A stretch of DNA of 64,000 nt from an uncultured Chitinophaga sp. (GTDB taxonomy: Bacteria; Bacteroidota; Bacteroidia; Chitinophagales; Chitinophagaceae). Of this stretch, positions 18,454 to 27,435 are shown piece after piece. The position numbers were made by a program, and so were the translations under genes. The DNA lies in assembly GCF_946479755.1 (NCBI RefSeq), contig NZ_CAMLHC010000029.1, forward strand, positions 35,900 to 99,899, in the 5' to 3' direction. The stretch's first letter is position 1; the number at the start of each line of letters is the position of its first letter. The notes beneath the pieces are model-generated. The model searched no databases. It saw only the letters and a list, made by a program, of their open reading frames with translations, and had not been told where the DNA came from.

Positions 18454-19095
18454 TTACGCTATTAATCCCAACGCCCGGTACATCCGGTCATAAATAGCTT
18501 TTACCACTGCGTTCTTTTTAACATTATAGTCACGCGCATTCTCCACTCCCCGGGCTGCCTCGTACTTAATGGCGGCATAACGCTCACGGTCCTCCGGATG
18601 CTGGCGGAGCCAGTTGCGGAACAGGATATGCCGTACCGCCTCGGGACACTCGGGACTGAAAATGTGCAGGTTTACCCGCGGATGCTCCAGCCGGAACATA
18701 CGGTGCTGATACCAGGTAGGCTCCCGCACCTCCAGCCGGTAGCCGAGCGCCTCCAGCGCCGGAGCGTAGGCGGCTTCGTTAGCTGAATCAGCCACTATCA
18801 CATCCATGTCTATTACCGGCTTGGCGGGTAAATGTTCTACCGCCGTAGAGCCAACATGTTCTATATGCAGGGCAGTATCGCCAAGCGCCTGCTGCACCTG
18901 CGCCCGCAGCTGTTCAAACCATACCGGCCATTGCGGATTATAATCTTCGATGTGAATCTGCTCTTGTACAGGAACACCGTTTACCCACGGCATTTCATCC
19001 GGGTCTGATTCCGCCTGATGAATGATATCATGTACAGAAAGCGAGGCTGGAATATAATACAGGTTACGGTCAACAGACATCTTCTTTATTTTCAT
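18454..19095 (-). CDS. GrpB-family (UPF0157) nucleotidyltransferase-like protein
   Basis: About 213 residues from ATG 19095 (MKIKKM); ATG 19080 (MSVDRN) and a GTG at 19137 are alternatives. The GrpB family pattern is clear: IEDYNPQWPVWFEQLRAQVQQAL, then HIEHVGSTAVEHLPAKPVIDMDVIV, the nucleotidyltransferase-like core with the GST and DxD-type acidic residues, and HPRVNLHIFSPECPEAVRHILFRNWLR. The biochemical role of most members is not established. It follows the AraC regulator gene on the same strand by about 50 bases. Confidence 0.87.
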   Translation of the reverse strand: MKIKKMSVDRNLYYIPASLSVHDIIHQAESDPDEMPWVNGVPVQEQIHIEDYNPQWPVWFEQLRAQVQQALGDTALHIEHVGSTAVEHLPAKPVIDMDVIVADSANEAAYAPALEALGYRLEVREPTWYQHRMFRLEHPRVNLHIFSPECPEAVRHILFRNWLRQHPEDRERYAAIKYEAARGVENARDYNVKKNAVVKAIYDRMYRALGLIA

Positions 19096-19146
19096 GTAAA
19101 ATACAAATAACTCCCTGGCGCAAAAGATAAAATACACCAGCCACGG

Positions 19147-20013
19147 TCAGGCAACAGCTCCTTTCACCGCCGGTTTACGGAAAACAGTAGGACTCACGCC
19201 ATGTTGTTTTCTGAACACCCTGTTGAGATGGCTCTCATCAGTAAACCCGAACTCGTCGGCGATCTGCCCGATCGTCAGCGCACTGTTGAGCAACCGCTGC
19301 TCCACCAGCTTCATCCTGTATTGGCTGATGTACTGCTGTAGGCCCACACCGGTAAACTTCTTGAAGTATTCACTCACGTAGTTGGCCGACAAGTGAAAAC
19401 TGGCGGCCAGAAACTCCATCTTTAACCGGTCCGGCTCACCAATATGCGTATGGATGTGTACCAGCATTTTGTTGATCAGTGGCTCTTCTGCATCACGGGC
19501 ACTTTCCCGGGTGCTGTCGGCCACATTGCGGGCCAGTATGTTAAGCAACAGGGAGATAAAATGCTGCATGTTTTCCTGGTAGTGGTCTTTCTGCTGGTCA
19601 TGCTCTTCTATCATGCTGCGGATCAGCTGCCCGATAATACGATGGTCGCCCGGATCGGTAATCTGTATACACTGAAAACGGTTATGCTGAAAGAAAATAT
19701 GCTCCAGCTGCTTCAGCCACCGGAGCGCGCGCTCCTGGTCCTGTGCCTGTTTATATTGCGAGATAAATATTTCCGAGAAACGGATCGAACAGAAACGGGT
19801 GGGCGTTTCACTAAGAAATCCCCTGCAGTCCAACGGGGTGAAAAGAAAAGTATCTCCTTTGGCGTAGGACAGCTTATTCAGGTTTACTTCCCGTGAGCCG
19901 CTGCCTTCCAGTATATGCACAATCTCAAAGAAGTGATATACCAGCGGGCGCTTCTCCCACTGCTCTTCTGCTGACACCTGTAAATCAAACGGCCGGTAAA
20001 GTAATTTTTCCAT
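19147..20013 (-). CDS. AraC-family transcriptional regulator
   Basis: 288 residues: N-terminal cupin-like sensing domain (VYHFFEIVHILEGSGSREVNLNKLSYAKGDTFLFTPLD) and a C-terminal double HTH (MEFLAASFHLSANYVSEYFKKFTGVGLQQYISQYRMKLVEQRL, then IGQIADEFGFTDESHLNRVFRKQHGVSPTVFRK). The second HTH and the FRK..GVSP signature are typical. It is divergent from the alpha/beta hydrolase gene at 20110 with about 95 bases between the starts, so that gene is its most likely target. It resembles the second AraC regulator at 32641-33495 in size and domain order. Confidence 0.93.
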   Translation of the reverse strand: MEKLLYRPFDLQVSAEEQWEKRPLVYHFFEIVHILEGSGSREVNLNKLSYAKGDTFLFTPLDCRGFLSETPTRFCSIRFSEIFISQYKQAQDQERALRWLKQLEHIFFQHNRFQCIQITDPGDHRIIGQLIRSMIEEHDQQKDHYQENMQHFISLLLNILARNVADSTRESARDAEEPLINKMLVHIHTHIGEPDRLKMEFLAASFHLSANYVSEYFKKFTGVGLQQYISQYRMKLVEQRLLNSALTIGQIADEFGFTDESHLNRVFRKQHGVSPTVFRKPAVKGAVA

Positions 20014-20109
20014 ACCTGTAAATATACTGAATAAACCCGGGGATATACCTCCGCCACCAGTTCCGGCCGCCCTAATTTTGACTTGTCAATAACACAAAAA
20101 CATACAACG

Positions 20110-20937
20110 ATGAACAATACACTCAGCACAGCAACCAGCATCATTACAGGCCAACAACAATATTTCACTACCGGCGACGGCGTACGCATCGCCTACCAGC
20201 TGGATGGCGAAGCCGGCAAACCCGTACTGGTACTGTCCAATTCCATCGCTACCAACTATCATATGTGGGACGCACAGATAGCAGCCTTCGGCCCCCATTT
20301 CCAGGTACTGCGGTTCGATACCAGGGGCAACGGCGCTTCCGGCGCTCCGGCCGGCGATTATTCTCTCGGCCGTATGTCCCTCGACGTTATCGGATTGCTG
20401 GACCACCTCGGCATGGAACGGGTGCATTTCCTGGGCCTTTCCCTCGGCGGCTTCATCGCCCAGTATATTGCCACACATGCGCCGGAGCGGATAGACAGGC
20501 TGATACTGGCACACACCGCCGCCCACCTGGGCCCGCAGGAAGGTTTTAATAACAGCATCCACTCCCTGAGACAACAGCCGGACATGGCCGCATTTGAACA
20601 TATGTTTATCCACAACTGGTTCCCCGCCGCCATGATCAACGCTGAAGATCCCCGCATCGCTCCGTTCCGGAAAGTGATCCTGGCCATGTCTCCGACCGGA
20701 CTGGCAGGCTCTTTTGCCGCCGTGCGCGATGGCGATCTGCGTGCAACAGCGCAACTGATTCCCCATCAGACGCTGGTCATCGGCGGCGATAATGATACGG
20801 TGACATTACCGGAGCACAGCGCCTACCTCGCTGAAGCCATCCCGAATGCCCGGCTGGTCATGCTGCCGGCGGTACACCTGTCCAATGTGGAGCTGAAGGA
20901 AACATTTAATCAGACGGTGCTGGCATTCCTGCGGTAA
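20110..20937 (+). CDS. Alpha/beta hydrolase, 3-oxoadipate enol-lactonase-like
   Basis: 275 residues from ATG 20110; the longer TTG form from 20083 is unlikely. The fold signatures are present: oxyanion region PVLVLSNSIATNYHMWDAQI, RFDTRGNGASGAP, nucleophile elbow GLSLGG (Ser) in VHFLGLSLGGFIAQYIA, acid GGDNDTVT and catalytic His in PAVHLSNVE. The pattern (DTRGNGAS, then the PxGxY-like AGDYSLGRMSLDVIGLLDHLG) is that of PcaD-like enol-lactonases, but no other beta-ketoadipate genes are near, so the substrate is open. Cytoplasmic. It is divergent from an AraC regulator. Confidence 0.88.
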   Translation: MNNTLSTATSIITGQQQYFTTGDGVRIAYQLDGEAGKPVLVLSNSIATNYHMWDAQIAAFGPHFQVLRFDTRGNGASGAPAGDYSLGRMSLDVIGLLDHLGMERVHFLGLSLGGFIAQYIATHAPERIDRLILAHTAAHLGPQEGFNNSIHSLRQQPDMAAFEHMFIHNWFPAAMINAEDPRIAPFRKVILAMSPTGLAGSFAAVRDGDLRATAQLIPHQTLVIGGDNDTVTLPEHSAYLAEAIPNARLVMLPAVHLSNVELKETFNQTVLAFLR

Positions 20938-20976
20938 AACAGCAACCGCGAAATTTAGCTATCTTGCCGGCCAGAT

Positions 20977-21471
20977 ATGGAAATACCACTGATCGACCAG
21001 GATCTCTTACTCGAACGTTTCGACGGCAAAGGCGGATGGACTTTCATCCGCCTGCCGGACTTGCCCAAAAGCGGAAAAGGCTACTTTGGCATGCGCAAAG
21101 TCCGTGGCTTCATTGATCAATATGAGCTGCCCCCCTGTAATCTCATGCCCTTCAAAAAAGGCGTGATGATGCTGCCGGTAAAAGCCGCTATCCGTAAACA
21201 GATTAAAAAAGAAGCCGGCGAACAGGTCCGGTTGATATTATATCCGGTGGGCCAGCCAACCAAAGAGATCATCCCCAATGATTTCCTGGAATGCCTGCAG
21301 GATGAACCGGCCGCCCTGCGCAATTTCCAGGCGATGCCGGCTACCGAACAGGAAAAATGCCTGCAGTGGCTGATGGAAGTCAGTGTGCCCGACGCCCGGA
21401 TTCAACGGATGGCAGACGCTATCAACCATCTCGCCGAAGGCAGAAGTTACCTGGGTACAAAAATGAAATAA
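20977..21471 (+). CDS. DUF1905 / YdeI-like protein
   Basis: 164 residues. The N-terminal ~95 residues match the DUF1905 pattern (GGWTFIRLPDLPKSGKGYFGMRKVRGFIDQYELPPCNLMPFKKGVMMLPVKAAIRKQI shows it over residues ~19-75). The C-terminus resembles the bacteriocin-protection YdeI/OmpD-associated helix bundle (DFLECLQDEPAALRNFQAMPATEQEKCLQWL). The molecular function is not established for this family. It follows the hydrolase gene by 39 bases and may share its transcript. Confidence 0.82.
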   Translation: MEIPLIDQDLLLERFDGKGGWTFIRLPDLPKSGKGYFGMRKVRGFIDQYELPPCNLMPFKKGVMMLPVKAAIRKQIKKEAGEQVRLILYPVGQPTKEIIPNDFLECLQDEPAALRNFQAMPATEQEKCLQWLMEVSVPDARIQRMADAINHLAEGRSYLGTKMK

Positions 21472-21536
21472 AAAGCGCCCGTCGCAATTAAAAGTAGTGT
21501 AACCACCATATGGGGGATTCCCGACAATCTCTTCCG

Positions 21537-22109
21537 TCAATTATGGGAAATGTCCCTGTTGTTCATCTGTTTACGCATGTCTTCGAGGATCCTGACAGCC
21601 TCATCATAACGTGCACTGGCCACCGGCAACGTCTTTTTGACATAGGAACTGATGGCAGTGTCCTTTGCATTGGTATATCGCTGTAACCGCTGGACCGTCC
21701 GTTTCTGTTCCTGTACCATCCGTTTAATATAAGCCCGGTCCATATCATCACGGTCACGCAGCAACGCTATTTCATCCTGGTCGTCCCGGCTCAGTTCCGG
21801 CGCCAGTGTGGATCCCTCTTGACGGGCTATCTCCTGCAACTGTAAAGTGGAAGCCGTGCGCTCTTTGACAATATCAGCCCCAAATTTCTTTACCCTTTCA
21901 TTTTTAGCTTTCTGTGAAGCCAGTTCTCCCAACCGGATCTCTTTCAGATCAGACGCAGCCATATGTCCCACAAAACTCCGTTCATCCACCGGTTCCACCG
22001 TTTCCGGCGCGGCAGCGGTACTGTCACGTCTTTCTTCCTGTGCAGGTTTCGACTGTTGCCCGCAAGCCATCAGCACAATAGCCAACACAGGGATACAAAG
22101 CTTTTTCAT
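21537..22109 (-). CDS. DUF4142 lipoprotein (ferritin-like four-helix bundle)
   Basis: 190 residues from ATG 22109 (MKKLCIPVLAIVLMACGQQ: lipoprotein signal, lipid anchor Cys 16). The frame is open upstream to 22157, but the signal peptide fixes the start. The mature protein is nearly all helical, with the DUF4142 pattern FVGHMAASDLKEIRLGELASQKAKNERVKKFGADIVKER near the N-terminus and further heptad-rich helices. The family is periplasmic or envelope-associated and of uncertain function. It lies 66 bases downstream of the LytTR regulator gene on the same strand. Confidence 0.86.
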   Translation of the reverse strand: MKKLCIPVLAIVLMACGQQSKPAQEERRDSTAAAPETVEPVDERSFVGHMAASDLKEIRLGELASQKAKNERVKKFGADIVKERTASTLQLQEIARQEGSTLAPELSRDDQDEIALLRDRDDMDRAYIKRMVQEQKRTVQRLQRYTNAKDTAISSYVKKTLPVASARYDEAVRILEDMRKQMNNRDISHN

Positions 22110-22175
22110 AATCATCCTTTTAGGAAAAAGCCTCAATTGCGGTGCCAGTTGTAACAAGGTCAGTCATCCGGCGGC

Positions 22176-22886
22176 CTATTTCCGCAGCAGCCGGTTGTTG
22201 ATAATCTTCTCCAGCACCTCTTCTTTCTGGTATTTGCTAATGGGCACCTGGAATGAACCCACGTGCAGGATATTTCCTTCAATAGCGCCAATATGTTGCA
22301 TATTGACCACATAAGATTTATGCGGTTGTATAAACTGCTGGGCCGGCAGCATCTCTACGACGGACTTCAGCGTGGCGTGGGTCAGGATTTTTTTATCCGC
22401 CGTATATACGGCCACGTAGTTTTCAAATGCCTCCACGAAAAGGATGTCCTGGTATAACACCTTCTCCAGTTTTTTTTCTGACTTTATAAAAAAATAGGGA
22501 GACAGCTGCGTGTGCTGCGCTGCAAAATAGTCATACGCTTTGTTGGCCGCCTTCAGAAAACGCTCAAAAGAGATAGGTTTCAGCAGGTAGTCCAGTACGT
22601 CCAGTTCAAAACCCTGCATAGCATAACGTTCATAGGCGGTAGTGAAAATCACCTTCGGCGGCTGCGGGTAATTTTTCAAAAATTCAATACCGGAGATATA
22701 AGGCATTTCAATATCCAGCAGCAACAGGTCTACCGGCTGTTGTTTTAATACGGCGTTCAACTGCACCGCATCTTCACAAACAGCTACCACGTCCAGGAAG
22801 CCGGTCCGTGCTGCATATCCCATGATACCTTTGGCAGCAAGCGGCTCATCGTCCGTGATCACACAACGTATGGTTACAGGGTTCAT
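22176..22886 (-). CDS. LytTR-family response regulator
   Basis: 236 residues. Receiver domain: IRCVITDDEPLAAKGI (acidic pair), phospho-acceptor Asp in LLLLDIEMPYISGIEF, TTAYERYA and the conserved Lys in LDYLLKPISFERF. The C-terminal LytTR DNA-binding domain spans about residues 135-236 (FFIKSEKKLEKVLYQDILFVEAFENYV, IQPHKSYVVNM). It overlaps the histidine kinase gene by 4 bases (ATGA type), so they form a two-component system with the acyltransferase gene at the head of the operon. Confidence 0.95.
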   Translation of the reverse strand: MNPVTIRCVITDDEPLAAKGIMGYAARTGFLDVVAVCEDAVQLNAVLKQQPVDLLLLDIEMPYISGIEFLKNYPQPPKVIFTTAYERYAMQGFELDVLDYLLKPISFERFLKAANKAYDYFAAQHTQLSPYFFIKSEKKLEKVLYQDILFVEAFENYVAVYTADKKILTHATLKSVVEMLPAQQFIQPHKSYVVNMQHIGAIEGNILHVGSFQVPISKYQKEEVLEKIINNRLLRK

Positions 22887-23929
22887 GCTTGTAAAGTAAG
22901 TTTTAATTCAGCTACAAATTGTTGTTCTTTTATGCCCGCGGAAAAATAATGCCTGTCCGGATACAGCAACTCCAGCCGCCGCTGCAGGTTCTCCAGCCCG
23001 ATGCCTTTTTCCCGCGTTGCCGGCAGCCCCTCTATCTCCGGCGCTGCGGCAGGGATGGAGTTCTGTACAAGGAAACAAATATCCGCTCCCTGTTTGCGCA
23101 GCTCCAGCTGCAGGAGGTAATCGCCCCCGATGTATTTAAAAGCGTTTTCCACCAGCGGAAGTAACAGTAACGGATATACTTTTTCATCCTGCAACTGCTC
23201 GTCAAAATGCAGCTGCAACCGTAACCGGGGAGAGGAACGTATCTTCTGCAGATCGATAAACCGTTGCATGTACTGTATCTCCTGTTGAATGCCTACCATC
23301 TCCTGCTGGTCGTACAACTGGTACCGCAGCAGGTCTGCAAACTGCTCCACTGTTTTTTTGGCGGCCACCACATCATCGTCCATCTGAAAGTAAATGGTGT
23401 TCAGCGCGTTGAACAGGAAATGCGGATGATATTGTGCCCGCAGGAATTTCAGTTCTGTCTCAAGTTTATCGTTGGTGATTTTCTCCAGCTGCAGCCGGTT
23501 CTGCACATAGGCCTGGAAATAAAGATGGCTTCTCCTTACGCCGTAATAAATCAATGCATAAAACAAGGGGATCAGGTTCACATCCACCAGGTCGTACCAT
23601 TGCAGCCCGTCGTCCGTCAGCGCTACCATCGGTGTCAGGAAGATATTCTGTACCAGCAGGTTGATCAAAAAAACGCCCAGCACCTCCTGCCCGATCCGTT
23701 TGGAGGAAAAATCATGCTGCCACCGCCGGTCGTAGTAGGCAAACAGGCGGTTATATGCCCAGATGAACACATAACCCATGATGGCACTGAAGGCCATCTC
23801 TATGCCGTTCAGCGTCCAGGACCGGCGCCAGAACAGCATTCCCGATACGGAGTCCGCCAGCAGGCGGATGGTAAAATACGCCAGCAGTCCATATAACGGG
23901 GGGAATATATATTTCGTAAAGAACCTCAT
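22883..23929 (-). CDS. LytS-type membrane sensor histidine kinase (His_kinase PF06580 type)
   Basis: 348 residues. The N-terminal half has about four membrane helices (FPPLYGLLAYFTIRLLADSV, FSAIMGYVFIWAYNRLF, VLGVFLINLLVQNIFLTPMVAL, LIPLFYALIYYGV). The kinase part has the H-box FLRAQYHPHFLFNALNTIYFQ with phospho-His, N-box LVENAFKYIGG and G-box KGIGLENLQRRLELLYP. It partners the LytTR regulator just downstream. It overlaps the acyltransferase gene by 4 bases at its start. Confidence 0.94.
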   Translation of the reverse strand: MRFFTKYIFPPLYGLLAYFTIRLLADSVSGMLFWRRSWTLNGIEMAFSAIMGYVFIWAYNRLFAYYDRRWQHDFSSKRIGQEVLGVFLINLLVQNIFLTPMVALTDDGLQWYDLVDVNLIPLFYALIYYGVRRSHLYFQAYVQNRLQLEKITNDKLETELKFLRAQYHPHFLFNALNTIYFQMDDDVVAAKKTVEQFADLLRYQLYDQQEMVGIQQEIQYMQRFIDLQKIRSSPRLRLQLHFDEQLQDEKVYPLLLLPLVENAFKYIGGDYLLQLELRKQGADICFLVQNSIPAAAPEIEGLPATREKGIGLENLQRRLELLYPDRHYFSAGIKEQQFVAELKLTLQA

Positions 23930-25134
23930 GTCAGCGGTACTGTGTGTGGTTGTAAGGCGGGATTATCCACCGTTGCTGTGGCTGTTTTGCCTTGCCGGCG
24001 GGAAGCCGGCTTCATTCCGAACAGAAAGCGCATCGGCGCGTAAGGCCGGATAAACAGATGAAAGATACTCATACTTATCATGAAAGTCACCAGGACGGTA
24101 AAAATATATTTCAGCCCGATGTCTTCCTGCAAGGTGGACAGGTAGTAGGTCAATATGACGATCACCGTCTGGTGCAGGATATAAAACGGGTACACCGCTT
24201 CGTTGGCATAGGCCAGCACCCGGCTTTTCCGGTTGAGATACCGTTTGCCATACCCTACAGCGGTAAACACCCACATCCAGGCACTGACCACCGCCAGCGC
24301 GGTATAACACCACCCGGTCCATCCCGGCCAGCCGTGCGCCGGCTCCAGGCCGTTCCACCGGAAATAATTGATGATAATGATGCTTACAAATGCCACGGCA
24401 AAAGAGCTGCGCCGGTTACGCTCCAGGCTATCCATCAGCAAAGGATTGGCAATACAGACAAAACCAGCCACCAGGTACAGCATCCAGTAAGGGAAATAGG
24501 CATAGTCGTGGACCAGGTCGTTGGTGGCGCCGAACTTACGGGCAAGAAAAGCATGGGAGATCACGCTGGGTACCATCAGCAGGTAGATCCATTTGCCGGA
24601 GGCCAGGCCGTTGAGCTTTTGCAGCCATTTTTTCCCTGCGGGCGATGACCACCAGACAAACAAAGGAGCACACAGGATATCATACACCAGCAGGTAACAG
24701 ATAAACCAGAGATGATGCCAGCTCATATTGCCTTTGGGGTAGGCGCCGGTATGGAACATTTCTGCATAAAACTGCCAGAAATTGCCTTTATAGCCCTGGG
24801 TCACCCGTTCGAGGTATACCTGTGGCGGCACAATCACCAGTATGCCCAGCAGCAGCGGCACAAAAAGACGGCGGAACCGGAGGCCCAGGAAACCGCCACC
24901 GCTGCGGCTTTGCAGCATATAGTAGCTCACGGTGCCGGAGATGAAGAACAACAGCGGCATCCGGAACCGGTGCAGAAAATCATTCATTTCCAGCAATACG
25001 TGGCTGGTAGCGTTGTTTTTGATATGCCATTCCCAGTAAGCCACATAGGGCATTGCGGAATGGAAAAGGAGCACGCCGGCGATAGCGATGATCCGCAGCC
25101 AGTCCAGGTAAGTTTGTCGGGAGGAGGTTTGCAT
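23926..25134 (-). CDS. Acyltransferase 3-family integral membrane protein
   Basis: 402 residues with about 10-11 membrane helices. It starts with the family motif YLDWLRIIAIAGVLLFHSAMPY, whose His is the conserved catalytic or substrate-channel residue, followed by the R-x-R-type region GLRFRRLFVPLLLGILVIVPP. The family transfers acetyl, succinyl or other acyl groups to sugars or envelope polymers (OatA, glucan C and related proteins). It is the first gene of an operon with a LytS/LytTR two-component system, overlapping the kinase gene by 4 bases. Confidence 0.9.
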   Translation of the reverse strand: MQTSSRQTYLDWLRIIAIAGVLLFHSAMPYVAYWEWHIKNNATSHVLLEMNDFLHRFRMPLLFFISGTVSYYMLQSRSGGGFLGLRFRRLFVPLLLGILVIVPPQVYLERVTQGYKGNFWQFYAEMFHTGAYPKGNMSWHHLWFICYLLVYDILCAPLFVWWSSPAGKKWLQKLNGLASGKWIYLLMVPSVISHAFLARKFGATNDLVHDYAYFPYWMLYLVAGFVCIANPLLMDSLERNRRSSFAVAFVSIIIINYFRWNGLEPAHGWPGWTGWCYTALAVVSAWMWVFTAVGYGKRYLNRKSRVLAYANEAVYPFYILHQTVIVILTYYLSTLQEDIGLKYIFTVLVTFMISMSIFHLFIRPYAPMRFLFGMKPASRRQGKTATATVDNPALQPHTVPLT

Positions 25135-25303
25135 GAAGATTAATTTTACACAAACCTAGCCGCTGGCGGCACCGTAGTAAAAGATATTTGACATGTGGAC
25201 CGTTTTGGGCGGTCAACAGACCATCCAACGGAACCCGTCATCTTGTCACTTGTTATTTTAATGTAATCCCTGTAAATTACCCTCAATTAAGCTATCCTAT
25301 ACC

Positions 25304-25936
25304 ATGAATGACTTGCAGCAAGTGACCGGCCTGCACGCGGCCGGAGCTATTATCAGACATCTGTCCCCCTTTGCCAGCCTGACTTCACACGAAAACGGCT
25401 TTGAGTTGCCCGCTGCTATCTACCAACAATGGGTGAAGCCCTACTACATGAATGTCTGTTCCGGGAACGATGAATGGATCGAACCTTTTTACCGGGTTAA
25501 ATCATTGATTACACACGACTTGACAACTTTACTACTCGGCGACGCCCATTGGCCGGCCAAAAAAGTAGGCGCTTACTTCGCCGCTGTCAACCAGTACACT
25601 GACCTGGTGGATATCATCGGCACGCATTTCCTGAAAAGTGAGCTGTCCTGCGTAGGCAGTACCTATACGCTGGTACTGGCCAGCTTTAACAACGAGAAAA
25701 GTGTGGCGTACCTCGACAAATACCTGCATTATTACCTGAAAAGGCCCGATCTGCATTTCGACCAGCAGGCCGCCATGGAAGCCTCCCTGTACCTTGATGC
25801 TATCAACGGCACCAATCATACCAGCCAGCATTTCCCCAACTGGGAAAAGCTACGCCAGCAATGGCTCCATTCTTTCGGGCTGTCCCTGCATCCGCTCGAA
25901 GAACAGCTGGCAGTAATCAAAAATCTGCGAAACTGA
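25304..25936 (+). CDS. DUF6000-family protein
   Basis: 210 residues, cytoplasmic, helical. The pattern KKVGAYFAAVNQYTDLVDIIGTHFLKSELSCVGSTYTLVLASF, then SVAYLDKYLHYYLKRPDLHFDQQAAMEASLYLDAINGTNHT, is that of the DUF6000 family as I recall it. The function is unknown; members are often seen as immunity-like or stand-alone genes. It is followed after only four bases by a secreted-protein gene on the same strand, so the two are probably co-transcribed. Confidence 0.75.
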   Translation: MNDLQQVTGLHAAGAIIRHLSPFASLTSHENGFELPAAIYQQWVKPYYMNVCSGNDEWIEPFYRVKSLITHDLTTLLLGDAHWPAKKVGAYFAAVNQYTDLVDIIGTHFLKSELSCVGSTYTLVLASFNNEKSVAYLDKYLHYYLKRPDLHFDQQAAMEASLYLDAINGTNHTSQHFPNWEKLRQQWLHSFGLSLHPLEEQLAVIKNLRN

Positions 25937-25940
25937 TGTT

Positions 25941-26477
25941 ATGAAATACATTTCCCTTACCCTGATGATCGTATTACTGGGCCTGGCTTCCGTACAAGCC
26001 CAGTACCGCCCCTCTTTCCCGGATGAAAACGGGCTGAAAGTAAAAGAAGATTATCCCCCTTACGAGCCAACGGTGATAGCCGCCGCTGACTGGCTGGTGG
26101 AAACCGACGCCGACCAGCAGACCGACGTCCGGGAAGCAACCAACCGCTTCATTGTCCGGTGGGTATATGGTGCGCCTAACGTGCGGCTTACTTTCGACAA
26201 GCCCCATGAAAAACTGATGCGCAACAACCTGCCGCTGATACCAGTGTACTTCGCCAATTATGCCAGCTATTGCATCCGGCACCAACCTTGCGAAGATGTC
26301 ATGGAACCTACGAAAGCGGCTTTGACAGCTATCGCCAAAGTTTATAAAAAAGGTATCCTTGTAAAAAAGAACAAAATGCTGGACAAGCTCGTGGAAGCGG
26401 TAGAACAAAACCAGCTGAAAGCCTACATCCGTCAATATCCGGGGCTGGTTCCGCCGGGAACACTTGGAATTTTATAA
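25941..26477 (+). CDS. Small secreted protein of unknown function
   Basis: 178 residues with a signal peptide (MKYISLTLMIVLLGLASVQAQ). The mature protein is mixed alpha/beta, with a conserved-looking core PTVIAAADWLVETDADQQTDVREATNRFIVRWVYGAPNVRLTF and a pair of Cys residues (ASYCIRHQPCEDVM) that may form a disulfide. I do not recognise the family; similar short secreted proteins occur across Bacteroidota. It probably shares a transcript with the DUF6000 gene four bases upstream. Confidence 0.78.
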   Translation: MKYISLTLMIVLLGLASVQAQYRPSFPDENGLKVKEDYPPYEPTVIAAADWLVETDADQQTDVREATNRFIVRWVYGAPNVRLTFDKPHEKLMRNNLPLIPVYFANYASYCIRHQPCEDVMEPTKAALTAIAKVYKKGILVKKNKMLDKLVEAVEQNQLKAYIRQYPGLVPPGTLGIL

Positions 26478-26534
26478 CCCAGTCTCTATTTTTACCGGAT
26501 GGCTATGACCATCCGATAAAATAAAGATGCCGTT

Positions 26535-27230
26535 ATGAAAACAGTTTCACTTTGCAAATGGCTCACCGGAGCCTTCCTGGGCCTTACGCTGTACACCAGT
26601 AACCTCCAGGCGCAGGCGCCTGCGTGGGACAGCACCCACCGCCCCGGTAAATACAAGGAGCTGGTGGCGAAATTCAATGCTGAAAAAATCACCCGGAAAA
26701 ATTTCGTATTCCTGGGCAACAGCATCACCGCCGGTACTAACTGGGCTAACCTCTTATCACTGCCCAATGCGGTCAACAGAGGCATTTCCGGCGATATCAC
26801 CTTCGGAGTACTGGAACGGCTCAACGAAGTCATCGCCGGCAAACCCGCCAAAATATTTGTACTCATCGGCATCAACGACGTTTCCCGGAATATTCCCGAC
26901 AGCGTGATCCTGCGTAATTACAAAACGATCATCAGCCGTATCCGCAAAGGATCGAAGAAAACACAGATCTATTTTTACACGCTGCTGCCCGTGAATGCGT
27001 CTTTCAATAAATTCAAAAATCACTACGGAAAAGATGAGCACATCCTGTGGCTGAATGATCAGATCAGGCAGCTGAAAGGTAGTCACGTGACCATCATCGA
27101 CCTGTATCCGCATTTCCTGGACGCAGACAAACATCTGCGGGCGGAGCTTACCATGGACGGGCTTCACCTCAAGCCGGAAGGTTATGCCGTGTGGGCCGAC
27201 GTGCTACAGAAAGGCGGATACCTCCGCTAA
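26535..27230 (+). CDS. Secreted SGNH/GDSL-family hydrolase
   Basis: 231 residues. Signal peptide MKTVSLCKWLTGAFLGLTLYTSNLQAQA. SGNH blocks: block I FVFLGNSITAG (catalytic Ser), Gly in block II (RGISGDITFGVLERLNEV), block III LIGINDVSRN (Asn) and block V TMDGLHLKPEGYAVWADVL (Asp and His). The family cleaves acyl esters, often acetyl groups on polysaccharides or platelet-activating-factor-like lipids. Exported to the periplasm or surface. It is a single gene, followed by degenerate tandem repeats and a perfect 26-base palindrome. Confidence 0.93.
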   Translation: MKTVSLCKWLTGAFLGLTLYTSNLQAQAPAWDSTHRPGKYKELVAKFNAEKITRKNFVFLGNSITAGTNWANLLSLPNAVNRGISGDITFGVLERLNEVIAGKPAKIFVLIGINDVSRNIPDSVILRNYKTIISRIRKGSKKTQIYFYTLLPVNASFNKFKNHYGKDEHILWLNDQIRQLKGSHVTIIDLYPHFLDADKHLRAELTMDGLHLKPEGYAVWADVLQKGGYLR

Positions 27231-27290
27231 TTTTCTCCGATAGTGGATTTCCTCTGATAGTTCATTTCTCCGTTAGTTCATCTCTCCGTT
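27230..27290 (+). repeat. Degenerate 16-17-base tandem repeat, about 3.5 units
   Basis: Units begin at 27230, 27247, 27264 and 27280. Each has the form ATTT(T/C)CTC(C/T)G(A/T)TAGTT(C/G), with a few changes. They lie directly after the SGNH gene stop and run into a palindrome. Confidence 0.7.
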
Positions 27291-27314
27291 CCCGGGCTGG
27301 TACCAGCCCGGGAA
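27289..27314. terminator. Perfect 26-base palindrome, possible terminator
   Basis: TTCCCGGGCTGGT at 27289-27301 is the exact reverse complement of 27302-27314. A T-rich tail is absent. It may still end the SGNH transcript or protect its 3' end. Confidence 0.6.
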
Positions 27315-27435
27315 TACTGCACCCCGGCCCCCGCCTCCCGCCCCGTATCATTGTTTTAACGTACATTACACTCCGGAACTTTCCCCTTTTTCTTTCAGTT
27401 GCCGATAACTGTCCTCATTAACGAACAAACGCAAT

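Noticed and set aside
27230..27314. CRISPR-like repeat array
   Set aside because: Repeats are only 16-17 bases, degenerate and without spacers.
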